This document shows, piece after piece, positions 1 to 6,864 of a stretch of DNA of 45,107 bases. Numbering within the stretch: the first letter of the stretch is position 1; every line of letters begins with the position of its first letter. Source of the DNA: Acidovorax sp. FJL06 (GTDB lineage: Bacteria > Pseudomonadota > Gammaproteobacteria > Burkholderiales > Burkholderiaceae_C); assembly GCF_003852545.1 (NCBI RefSeq), contig NZ_QAJR01000027.1, forward strand, positions 1 through 45,107, in the 5' to 3' direction. The notes beneath the pieces were generated by a model that saw only the letters and a list, made by a program, of their open reading frames with translations, did no database searches and was not told the origin of the DNA. Both the position numbers and the translations under genes were made by a program.

Positions 1-1
1 G

Positions 2-1669
2 CCCTCCCCCCCCACCCAGCCCCCCCGCCCCCTGCACCCCGCCTGGGTGGTGGTGCTGGTCAGCACCTGGCTGGCCACAGCCTGCAATGTGCCCCTGTGG
101 CAAGAAGTGGCCCAACTGCCCGGCCAGGGCAGCCTGCGCGGCTGGGGGTTTGCGCTGGCCTTTGCGGCCATCGTGGCGGCCGGCAATGCCGCGCTGCTGA
201 GCCTGTTGGCCTGGCGCTGGACGCTCAAGCCCGCCGTGCTGGTGCTGGTGCTGATGGCCGCCTTTGGTGCCTACTTCATGCTCGCCTACGGCATCGCCAT
301 CGACGCCAGCATGCTGGTCAACGTGATGCAGACCGACGTGAAGGAAGCCGGCGACCTGCTGAACACGCGCATGCTGGGCACCGTGCTCGCCCTGGCCCTG
401 CCCCCGCTGCTGTGGCTGTACCGCCGCCCCGTGCTGCGCCTCACGGCCCTGCGCCACCTGGCCCACAACGGGTTGCTGCTGGCGGGCTCCATCGCCGTCA
501 TCGTGGCCTGCCTGCTGCTGGTGTTCCAGGACTTTGCCTCCACCATGCGCAACCACACCAAGCTGCGCTACCTGATCAACCCGCTCAACAGTGTGTACGC
601 ATTGGGCCACATCGCCACCAAACCCCTGCGCATGGACACCAGCAAGCTGCTGCCCCTGGGGCGCGATGCCCAACTGGGTGCCAGCTATGCCGGCCAGGCC
701 CAACCCCCGCTGCTGGTGCTGGTGCTGGGCGAAACCGGCCGCAGCGGCAACTTCGGCATCAACGGCTACGAACGCGACACCACCCCCCTGCTCTCGGCCC
801 GCAAGGACCTGGTGAGCGCGCGCAATGCCTGGTCCTGCGGCACCAGCACGGCGGCCTCGGTGCCCTGCATGTTCTCGCACCTGGGCCGCACTGGCTATGA
901 AGCGCGCTCGGCCAACTTCGAGAGCCTCATCGACGTGCTGCACCACGCGGGCCTGGCCGTGCTGTGGATGGACAACCAATCGGGCTGCAAGGGCGTGTGC
1001 GACCGCGTCGAAGAGATCAACACCTCCACCACCAAAGACCCGGCGCTGTGCACCGGCAGCGAATGCCTGGACCGCGTGATGCTCAGGGACCTGGACGCGC
1101 GCCTGGCCGCCCTGCCCGCGGAACAGCGCCAGCGCGGCACGGTGGTGGTGCTGCACCAGATGGGCAGCCACGGCCCCGCCTACTACAAGCGCTCGGCCCC
1201 CGAGAACAAGAAGTTCAGCCCCGAATGCACCTCCACCGCCCTGCAGGAGTGTGAGCGCCAGCAGGTGGTCAACGCCTACGACAACAGCATCGTCGAAACC
1301 GACCATTTCCTGGACTCCGTGCTCCAATGGCTTGCAGCGCGCAGCAAGCAAGCGCAGACAGCTATGATTTACGTAGCAGACCACGGCGAATCGCTGGGCG
1401 AGAACAACATCTACCTGCATGGCCTGCCCTACAGCTTTGCCCCGGATGTGCAAAAGCACGTGCCCTGGATCACCTGGCTGTCGCCGGCCATGCAGGCGCG
1501 CACCCAACTCACCACCGGCTGCCTGCAGCAAGACCTGGCCGAACGGCGCGTCAGCCACGACCACTACTTCCATTCGGTGCTGGGCCTGATGGACGTGAAG
1601 ACCGGCGCCTACAACAGCGCACTGGACATGTTCAGCGCCTGCCGCACCCCGGCGGCGGCCAAGGGCTGA
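2..1669 (+). CDS. eptA: Lipid A phosphoethanolamine transferase, 5' end outside window
   Basis: Inner-membrane enzyme with a periplasmic sulfatase-like domain that moves phosphoethanolamine from phosphatidylethanolamine to lipid A, lowering negative charge and polymyxin binding. The frame is open to the left edge, so the true start probably lies upstream; a GTG at 47 is the first start-type codon inside the window but would cut the N-terminus. Hydrophobic segments cover roughly the first 150 codons. The periplasmic domain has GETGR (zinc-binding Glu), SCGTSTA with the presumed nucleophilic Thr at 848-850, paired cysteines nearby, HQMGSHGP, and ADHGESLGE with the Asp-His metal ligands. The family (EptA/MCR) is clear; the exact acceptor is inferred. 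A dispersed repeat lies inside the frame just before ADHGE. Confidence 0.93.
   Translation, partial: PSPPTQPPRPLHPAWVVVLVSTWLATACNVPLWQEVAQLPGQGSLRGWGFALAFAAIVAAGNAALLSLLAWRWTLKPAVLVLVLMAAFGAYFMLAYGIAIDASMLVNVMQTDVKEAGDLLNTRMLGTVLALALPPLLWLYRRPVLRLTALRHLAHNGLLLAGSIAVIVACLLLVFQDFASTMRNHTKLRYLINPLNSVYALGHIATKPLRMDTSKLLPLGRDAQLGASYAGQAQPPLLVLVLGETGRSGNFGINGYERDTTPLLSARKDLVSARNAWSCGTSTAASVPCMFSHLGRTGYEARSANFESLIDVLHHAGLAVLWMDNQSGCKGVCDRVEEINTSTTKDPALCTGSECLDRVMLRDLDARLAALPAEQRQRGTVVVLHQMGSHGPAYYKRSAPENKKFSPECTSTALQECERQQVVNAYDNSIVETDHFLDSVLQWLAARSKQAQTAMIYVADHGESLGENNIYLHGLPYSFAPDVQKHVPWITWLSPAMQARTQLTTGCLQQDLAERRVSHDHYFHSVLGLMDVKTGAYNSALDMFSACRTPAAAKG
1327..1374 (+). repeat. Dispersed AT-tract palindromic repeat, copy inside eptA
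   Basis: The stretch has the same order of blocks as the intergenic copy at 14442-14495: GGCTtgcAGCGC, a short spacer, AGCAAGCGC, then CAGCTAT, a T-rich run and TAGCA. The reading frame passes through intact and codes the residues just before the ADHGE metal site, so the element is tolerated or was taken up as coding sequence. It is diverged, so chance resemblance cannot be fully excluded. Confidence 0.45.
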
Positions 1670-2094
1670 ACGCGGGCGGCCCGAGGCATGCCCGCCCGGG
1701 GGTCTGCAGGGGAACCTGACCAGGCCGCCACCCCCTCCCTGGCACCGGGCCTTGCCCCAGCCAACCGTGCCTTGCGCCTTGACCGCTGCCGACACAAGCT
1801 GTTTCGCACGCCTGCCAGGGCCGCCTGCAAGCCATCGTCCCGCCAGAACATGCGCGCCGGGATTGGCCGGACTTCCCCCCTGGATGCACAAGCAGCCCCC
1901 GAACCGCGAACTCCTTTCGGAGGAAGCCGTGCCTAAAATATCCCGCGCCGCGCAGCTTGTCCCGCAAGCTCTGCGGGATTCTTGCCACCAGGGCTTCCCC
2001 CAAGAAGTCAAACGCACACCCACCGCCATCCATCGATCAGCAATTGGCTGCAGAAGATGATTCACTTCTTCCGCCAGGACTCAGAGAACCCTCC
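1670..2094. other. Intergenic region without a recognised gene
   Basis: This 425-base stretch between eptA and the DUF3592 gene has no frame with recognisable protein features. Near 1954-1977 it holds overlapping short hairpins (AGCTTG/CAAGCT and CCCGCA-AGCTC-TGCGGG) just after an A/T-rich patch, CCTAAAATAT at 1932-1941. This could be a promoter or leader for the small gene downstream. I saw no clear terminator for eptA. Confidence 0.4.
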
Positions 2095-2547
2095 ATGTTT
2101 CGCATCTTTTTCAGCCCCGTTGTCGCGATCTGTCTTGTCCTGTTTGGCGCCTTTCTCATGCATGCTGGCAACAAGAACGCCGTCAAGTTTGCTGCGTTGC
2201 GCGACCACGGAAAGACAACCAAGGCCGAGGTCACCAAGCTGGAGTGGAAAGAGAAGAAGACCAGCCATGCGGACAGCCTCTACACAGCGCATATCCGCTT
2301 CACAACAGAAGACGGCCGCGAAATTCGGACGGAAGTAGGCATTGCTGCAGAGCAGGGCCGCGCCTTGCGCAACCACTCCGCCCCATCCGCCATCACGGTT
2401 CGCTATCTGCCTGAAGCGCCCAGCACGCTTCAAGACATCAACCAAGACGACTCCTCCGATGCCCAAAAGGGAGTTGGTCGCTACATGCTGTTTGCGGGAC
2501 TCGCCCTCTTGGTCCTCCGTTTCTTCCTGTCAAAGCGTGCTGACTGA
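2095..2547 (+). CDS. Small DUF3592-like membrane protein
   Basis: A 150-residue protein resembling the DUF3592 group, whose function is unknown. An N-terminal transmembrane segment (about residues 5-22, IFFSPVVAICLVLFGAFLM) is followed by a soluble beta-rich part with YTAHIRFTTEDGREI and VRYLPEAPS, typical of the family, and a second hydrophobic segment near the C-terminus (about 130-145) before SKRAD. The frame opens at 1957, but residues upstream of 2095 look like translated intergenic DNA, so ATG 2095 is preferred. It converges on the LysR gene with a 7-base gap and no terminator between them. Confidence 0.72.
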   Translation: MFRIFFSPVVAICLVLFGAFLMHAGNKNAVKFAALRDHGKTTKAEVTKLEWKEKKTSHADSLYTAHIRFTTEDGREIRTEVGIAAEQGRALRNHSAPSAITVRYLPEAPSTLQDINQDDSSDAQKGVGRYMLFAGLALLVLRFFLSKRAD

Positions 2548-2554
2548 GCCCCCC

Positions 2555-3454
2555 TCACCCACGCCCCGCCCACCCCGCCGCTTGCGCCACCAGGTGCCCC
2601 CGGAACACCTCTGCAATCGGTGACAGCTGCTTGCCCTTGGGCCAGACCAGGTGCCATTGCGACTGGATGGGAAACCCCTGAACCTGGAGGACGGCCAGGC
2701 CCTCGTGGTGCGGGCCCAGGGCGTGGAGAGAGACGATGGACACGCCGAGCTGGCCTTCGACGGACTCCTTGATGGCCTCGTTGCTGCCCAGCTCCAGCAC
2801 AGCGCTGGGGGCAAAGCCCATCTGGCGCAGGTGGGCGTCGGTGGCCATGCGGGTGCCCGATCCCTTTTCGCGCAGGAGGAAGCGCTCGCCCTGCAATTGC
2901 GCCAGGGTGACACGTTTCCTGTGCGCCAGCGGGTGGCTGGCAGGGGCGATCAGCACCAGGGGATTGGGCATGAGGATCTGGTCCTCCAGCGGCAGATCGC
3001 CGGGCGGCATGGACATGACGTAAAGGTCGTCCAGGTTGCTGCGCAGGCGGGTGATGACATGGTCGCGGTTGAGCACTTCGAGCGAGATGTCGATCTGCGG
3101 GTGCAGCTTGCAGAAGCTGCCCAGCAGCCGGGGCACAAAGTACTTGGCGGTGCTGACCACGGCGACCTTGAGGCGACCGCTGGTAAGGCCCTTGGCGCCC
3201 GAGACCCGCTGCTCGAACGCATCCCACTCACCCGCAATGGCGCGTGCCGTGCGGGCCAGCGCATGGCCCGCGTCGGTCAGGTGCACGCGGCGCGAGACGA
3301 CTTCGTACAGCGGCAGGCCCACGGCCTGGGTCACCTCGCGCAGTTGCATGGAGGCCGTGGGCTGCGTGACATGCATGACCCTGGCTGCCGCACTGACGCT
3401 GCCGGTTTCGGCCAGCGCGAGGAACAGCCGCAGTTGTCGAAAAGTGATGTTCAT
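2555..3454 (-). CDS. LysR-family regulator, CbbR/CmpR-like
   Basis: A 299-residue LysR-type transcription factor with a winged helix-turn-helix at residues 1-60 (FRQLRLFLALAETGSVSAAA, then TQPTASMQLREV) and a two-lobe effector domain. The effector part carries LREKGSGTR and LGSNEAIKESV, motifs I associate with CbbR/CmpR regulators of CO2 fixation and bicarbonate uptake. The gene is divergent from an SbtA-type bicarbonate permease, the usual arrangement for a LysR protein controlling its neighbour. Its ATG (3452-3454) lies inside a perfect palindrome and has no obvious Shine-Dalgarno sequence. Control of the permease is inferred; no RuBisCO genes are in the window. Confidence 0.9.
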   Translation of the reverse strand: MNITFRQLRLFLALAETGSVSAAARVMHVTQPTASMQLREVTQAVGLPLYEVVSRRVHLTDAGHALARTARAIAGEWDAFEQRVSGAKGLTSGRLKVAVVSTAKYFVPRLLGSFCKLHPQIDISLEVLNRDHVITRLRSNLDDLYVMSMPPGDLPLEDQILMPNPLVLIAPASHPLAHRKRVTLAQLQGERFLLREKGSGTRMATDAHLRQMGFAPSAVLELGSNEAIKESVEGQLGVSIVSLHALGPHHEGLAVLQVQGFPIQSQWHLVWPKGKQLSPIAEVFRGHLVAQAAGWAGRG

Positions 3455-3469
3455 AGATTTTTATCTATG
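3452..3469. promoter_or_regulatory. Palindrome overlapping the LysR start codon, probable operator
   Basis: CATAGAT-TTTT-ATCTATG is a perfect inverted repeat with 7-base arms. It sits in the 86-base gap between the divergent LysR gene and the permease gene and includes the LysR start codon. Position and symmetry fit a LysR-type recognition site used for autoregulation and divergent control. Assignment to this regulator is inferred. Confidence 0.55.
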
Positions 3470-3540
3470 GATGGCCGCATTCGAATCGATTTTACTTTGT
3501 ACCCAGCCTTGCCTAGCATTGCGGGCAAAGGAATCAAACG

Positions 3541-4599
3541 ATGCAAAGCCTGCTGGACCCTGCGGTCCTTTTTTTTGCCCTCGGGGTGTTTGCAGCCCTG
3601 GTGCGATCCAACCTGGAGATGCCTGCGGCCATCTCGAAATTTCTGTCGATCTACCTGCTGATGGCGCTGGGCCTGAAGGGCGGCTTCGCACTGGCCGCAT
3701 CGGGTTTCACGGCCAGCGTGGCCAGCAGCCTGGGGCTGGCGGTGCTGCTGTCCGTGGTGGTGCCGCTGGTGGGCTACATGCTGCTGCGGCGCGTGCTGTC
3801 GGGCTTCAACGCGGCGGCCGTGGCGGCCACCTATGGGTCGGTGAGCGCAGTGACGTTTGTGACCGCCACGCAGTACCTGGAGTCGCAATCCATCGCCTAC
3901 GGCGGCTACATGGCAGCGGCCATGGCGCTGATGGAATCGCCCGCCATCATCCTGGCCGTGATGCTGGCCAATGCGTTGCGGCAGAAGGAGCAGACCGTGG
4001 CCGTGGCCACCGGCACCCCGCCCATGGTGGCGCTGACGGGTACAGGTGCCGCCACGCTGGGCGGGCATGGCCTGGGCCATGGTGGTGGCAAGGGGGGCCC
4101 GCACCTGTCCGTTGGCAAGATCCTGCACGAATCGTTCACCGACGGCACCCAGCTGCTGTTGCTGGGCGCTATGCTGATCGGCCTGCTGACGGGCGAAGCC
4201 GGCCAGGCCGCCATGCAGCCGTTCTCGGGCGATCTGTTCAAGGGCATGCTGTGCCTGTTCTTGCTGGACATGGGCCTCGCCACCGCGCGCAACCTGCCTG
4301 CGGTGCGCCAGCAATCCCCCTGGCTGCTGGCCTATGCGGTGCTGGGCCCGCTGGTGCACGCCAGCCTGGCGCTGCTGCTGGCCTGGCTGATCCAGGTGCC
4401 GATGGGCGATGCCGCGCTGCTGATGGTGCTGGCCGCCAGCGCGTCCTACATCGCCGTACCGGCGGTGGTGCGCTATGCCATCCCCGAGGCCGACCCGTCG
4501 CTGTATGTGAGCCTGTCGCTGGGGGTCACCTTTCCGCTCAACATCGTGCTGGGCATTCCGCTGTACACGCAGGTGGCACAGCGGCTGTGGGAGGCGTAA
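3541..4599 (+). CDS. SbtA-type sodium-dependent bicarbonate permease family protein
   Basis: A 352-residue integral membrane protein of the SbtA / sodium-dependent bicarbonate transporter family. Two halves of hydrophobic helices (about residues 1-150 and 195-352) are joined by a hydrophilic loop. Family motifs visible are the N-terminal LDPAVLFFALGVFAALVRSNLEMP, SKFLSIYLLMALGLKGG, and AMALMESPAIILAV. The central loop (about 174-186) is rich in His and Gly, GGHGLGHGGGKGG, which could bind metal or simply be flexible. AAGGAA lies about 10 bases before ATG 3541. Many proteobacterial members have no demonstrated substrate, so bicarbonate is a family inference supported by the adjacent CbbR-like regulator. 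Confidence 0.85.
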   Translation: MQSLLDPAVLFFALGVFAALVRSNLEMPAAISKFLSIYLLMALGLKGGFALAASGFTASVASSLGLAVLLSVVVPLVGYMLLRRVLSGFNAAAVAATYGSVSAVTFVTATQYLESQSIAYGGYMAAAMALMESPAIILAVMLANALRQKEQTVAVATGTPPMVALTGTGAATLGGHGLGHGGGKGGPHLSVGKILHESFTDGTQLLLLGAMLIGLLTGEAGQAAMQPFSGDLFKGMLCLFLLDMGLATARNLPAVRQQSPWLLAYAVLGPLVHASLALLLAWLIQVPMGDAALLMVLAASASYIAVPAVVRYAIPEADPSLYVSLSLGVTFPLNIVLGIPLYTQVAQRLWEA

Positions 4600-4621
4600 G
4601 CCACAGCCCCCACCCACCAAC

Positions 4622-4652
4622 GAGCCCCAGGGCAGATCGTCCGCCGGGGCTC
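4622..4652. terminator. Weak hairpin between convergent genes
   Basis: GAGCCCC (4622-4628) pairs with GGGGCTC (4646-4652) over a 17-base loop between the permease gene and the convergent radical SAM gene, overlapping the latter's stop codon. There is no clear T-tract on either strand, so termination is uncertain. Confidence 0.25.
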
Positions 4653-5817
4653 AAAACAAGCTGCCCTGCCCGCGCAGCAGGCCGGGGCGGAACTGCACCA
4701 GGTCCAGCCCTTCGCGCTCGCGGTTGAGCCCCAGGCGGCGGCAGGTGGTGGCAAAGCGCTGGCGCAGCAGGTCGGCCCACAGGCCGCTGCCCTTCATGCG
4801 GTGGGCAAAGTGGCTGTCGTAGGTTTTTCCGGCATCCCGCTGGGCATCGCTCAGGTGGTGCAGGTCTTGCACCCGCGCCATCACACGGGCAGCGCGCTGC
4901 GGGTAATGCACCTGCAGCCATTCGCCGAACAGGGTGTCCAGCTCCCAGGGCAGGCGCAGCACGGTGTAGAAGGCGCTGCGCGCCCCGGCATCGCGCGCTG
5001 CCTCCAGCACCTGCTCCATGTCTTCGGTGATGAAGGGGATCTGCGGTGCCACGCTCACCCCCACGGGCACGCCGGCTTCGGCCAGCGTGCGGATGGTGCG
5101 CAGGCGCCGGTGCGGCGCTGCGGCACGCGGTTCCATGCAGCGCGCCAGGGCGGCGTCGAGCGTGGTGATGGTGACGTACACCGCCGCCAGGCGCTGCGCG
5201 GCCAGCGGGGCGATCAGGTCCAGGTCGCGCTCCACGCCGCTCGATTTGGTGATCAGCGAGAACGGATGGCGTGCATCGCGCATCACCTCGATCACACTGC
5301 GGGTGAGCTTCAACTCGCGCTCCACGGGCTGGTAGCAATCGGTGGCCGAGCCGATGTTCAGAAGGCGCGGCACATACCGTGGCTGCGCCAGTTCGCCACG
5401 CAACACCTCGGCAATGTTGTGCTTGGCCACGATCTGCGTTTCAAAGTCCAGCCCCGGCGAGAAGTTGAGGTAGCTGTGGGTAGGCCGGGCATAGCAGTAG
5501 ATGCAGCCATGCTCGCAGCCCCGGTACGGGTTCACCGAAAGCTCAAAAAAGATGTCGGGCGAGTCATTGGCACACAGGGCGCTGCGGGCCGTCTCCAGGT
5601 GCACGCGGGTGGCGGGAGCGGAAGCCTCCGCCTCGCCTTCCGCTCCCACGGAGGGCCACAGGCTGCCCCAGCCATCGTCCACCGGCTCGCGCACATCCCG
5701 AGCAAACCGGTGCGCCAGGGCCGTGGCCGCGCCCCGGCCGCGCAGGGCCTGCAAGGGGATGCGGACCTCTTCGGGCGGCGCGGGGATGTCGGATTTGTCC
5801 GTGAAGGTGCGAGGCAT
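4651..5817 (-). CDS. PA0069-family radical SAM protein, SPL-like
   Basis: A 388-residue radical S-adenosylmethionine protein. The CX3CX2C cluster motif is Cys101, Cys105 and Cys108 in YRGCEHGCIYCYARPTH, preceded by SVNPYRG as in PA0069-family and spore-photoproduct-lyase-like proteins. The C-terminal part holds TKSSGVERDLDLI and VTITTLD of the TIM-barrel. The reaction is unknown; DNA repair is suggested by the SPL likeness and by a LexA box two bases upstream of the ATG. No Shine-Dalgarno sequence is visible because the box occupies that position. TATATT within the box could act as a -10 element and give an almost leaderless mRNA. Confidence 0.9.
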   Translation of the reverse strand: MPRTFTDKSDIPAPPEEVRIPLQALRGRGAATALAHRFARDVREPVDDGWGSLWPSVGAEGEAEASAPATRVHLETARSALCANDSPDIFFELSVNPYRGCEHGCIYCYARPTHSYLNFSPGLDFETQIVAKHNIAEVLRGELAQPRYVPRLLNIGSATDCYQPVERELKLTRSVIEVMRDARHPFSLITKSSGVERDLDLIAPLAAQRLAAVYVTITTLDAALARCMEPRAAAPHRRLRTIRTLAEAGVPVGVSVAPQIPFITEDMEQVLEAARDAGARSAFYTVLRLPWELDTLFGEWLQVHYPQRAARVMARVQDLHHLSDAQRDAGKTYDSHFAHRMKGSGLWADLLRQRFATTCRRLGLNREREGLDLVQFRPGLLRGQGSLF

Positions 5818-5837
5818 AACTGTATGAATATACAGTT
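5818..5837. promoter_or_regulatory. LexA (SOS) box before the radical SAM gene
   Basis: AACTGTAT-GAAT-ATACAGTT has perfect 8-base arms and contains CTGT-N8-ACAG (5820-5835), the LexA consensus used in gamma- and betaproteobacteria. It abuts the ATG of the radical SAM gene at 5817, so a bound repressor would block the promoter and translation start region. From memory, the Pseudomonas aeruginosa homologue PA0069 belongs to the LexA regulon, which supports the call. Confidence 0.82.
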
Positions 5838-5898
5838 ATTTGATGTTGTGTGCTTGATCCGACCCGCCCCGCAGACGCGCACGCCACCGTGGCGCTGC

Positions 5899-6798
5899 TT
5901 ATTCCTTGAACAGCCCCTCGATCAGCCCCCGCAGCCACTGGTTGCCGGGGTCGCTTTCAAAACGCTTGCTCCAGTGCAGCGCCACTGTGAAGTCGCGCAG
6001 CGGCAGCGCGGGTTCGATGAGGGTGTAGCCCCCGTCGGACGCAAAGGTGAGCGCGATGTTGCGCGGCATCACCACCGCCAGGTCGGTGGCGCGCACGATG
6101 GCGGGCAGCACCATGAAATGCTCGGTGGTCAGGCGCATGCGGTCTTCGAGCTGCAGCATCTCCAGGATGCGCAGCGTGTCCGAATGCGTGCGCACGGCCA
6201 CAAACTCCAGCTGCCGCAGGTCCTTGAGCAGGGCGGGCCCACTGCGTTTCTTCGCCGCGAAGGGGTGGCCTGCGCGCAGCAGCACCACATAGCGGTCTTT
6301 GATGAGCTGCACCCGCTGCGTGTCCTTCACCGTGGGCAGGAAGCCGAAGGCGAAGTCGATGCGGCCGCTGTCGAGCAGCGGCGGGATCTCGCTGCGCGGC
6401 ACGGGCAGCGTCTCCAGCCGCACGCCAGGCGCCTGGCGCCGCAGCGCCACCATCAGGTCCGGCAGAAAGCGGCCCTCGCCAATGTCGCTCATGTGGATGC
6501 GAAAGACCTTGCGCGATTGCAACGGCTCGAACTGCGCGGATTCGTTGAGCGCCTCTTCCAACAAACCCAGGGCGCTGCGCACCGCGTCGGCCAGCCGGTC
6601 GGCCTTGGGCGTGGGCTGCACGCCGCCGCCCGCGCGCACGAACAGCGGGTCCTGGATCAGCAGGCGCAGCCGCGTGAGCGCCTGGCTGGCGGCGGGCTGC
6701 GTCAGGTCCAGCAGCTCGGCGGCACGGCTCACGTTGCGCGTGCGGTAGACGGCATCGAACACGCGCAGCAGGTTGAGGTCAATGTCCTTGATATGCAT
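5899..6798 (-). CDS. LysR-family regulator divergent from mdlC
   Basis: A 299-residue LysR-type regulator. The N-terminal helix-turn-helix reads LNLLRVFDAVYRTRNVSRAAELLDLTQPAASQALTRL in outline (about residues 8-45), the NodD/LinR-like subtype, followed by an effector-binding domain (about 90-299) with GEGRFLPDLM and the IDFAFGFLP segment. It is transcribed away from the benzoylformate decarboxylase gene across a 66-base gap with repeated ATGAA/TTCAT half-sites, so it probably activates mdlC in response to an aromatic acid. That effector is inferred. Confidence 0.9.
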   Translation of the reverse strand: MHIKDIDLNLLRVFDAVYRTRNVSRAAELLDLTQPAASQALTRLRLLIQDPLFVRAGGGVQPTPKADRLADAVRSALGLLEEALNESAQFEPLQSRKVFRIHMSDIGEGRFLPDLMVALRRQAPGVRLETLPVPRSEIPPLLDSGRIDFAFGFLPTVKDTQRVQLIKDRYVVLLRAGHPFAAKKRSGPALLKDLRQLEFVAVRTHSDTLRILEMLQLEDRMRLTTEHFMVLPAIVRATDLAVVMPRNIALTFASDGGYTLIEPALPLRDFTVALHWSKRFESDPGNQWLRGLIEGLFKE

Positions 6799-6801
6799 GG
6801 G

Positions 6802-6841
6802 ATGAATACCGCTTAGTCACTTCATTGTATTGATGGATGAA
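6802..6841. promoter_or_regulatory. LysR-type half-sites between regulator and mdlC
   Basis: Three half-sites occur in the divergent promoter: ATGAA at 6802-6806, TTCAT at 6821-6825 and ATGAA at 6837-6841. The last two form TTCAT-N11-ATGAA, matching the T-N11-A spacing of LysR boxes. Binding by the adjacent regulator is inferred from position. Confidence 0.45.
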
Positions 6842-6864
6842 CCACGCACCCCGAAGATCCGGGG

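Noticed and set aside
4801-6816. Plus-strand open frame across the radical SAM and second LysR genes
   Set aside because: It spans two real minus-strand genes and the LexA box between them; no recognisable protein.
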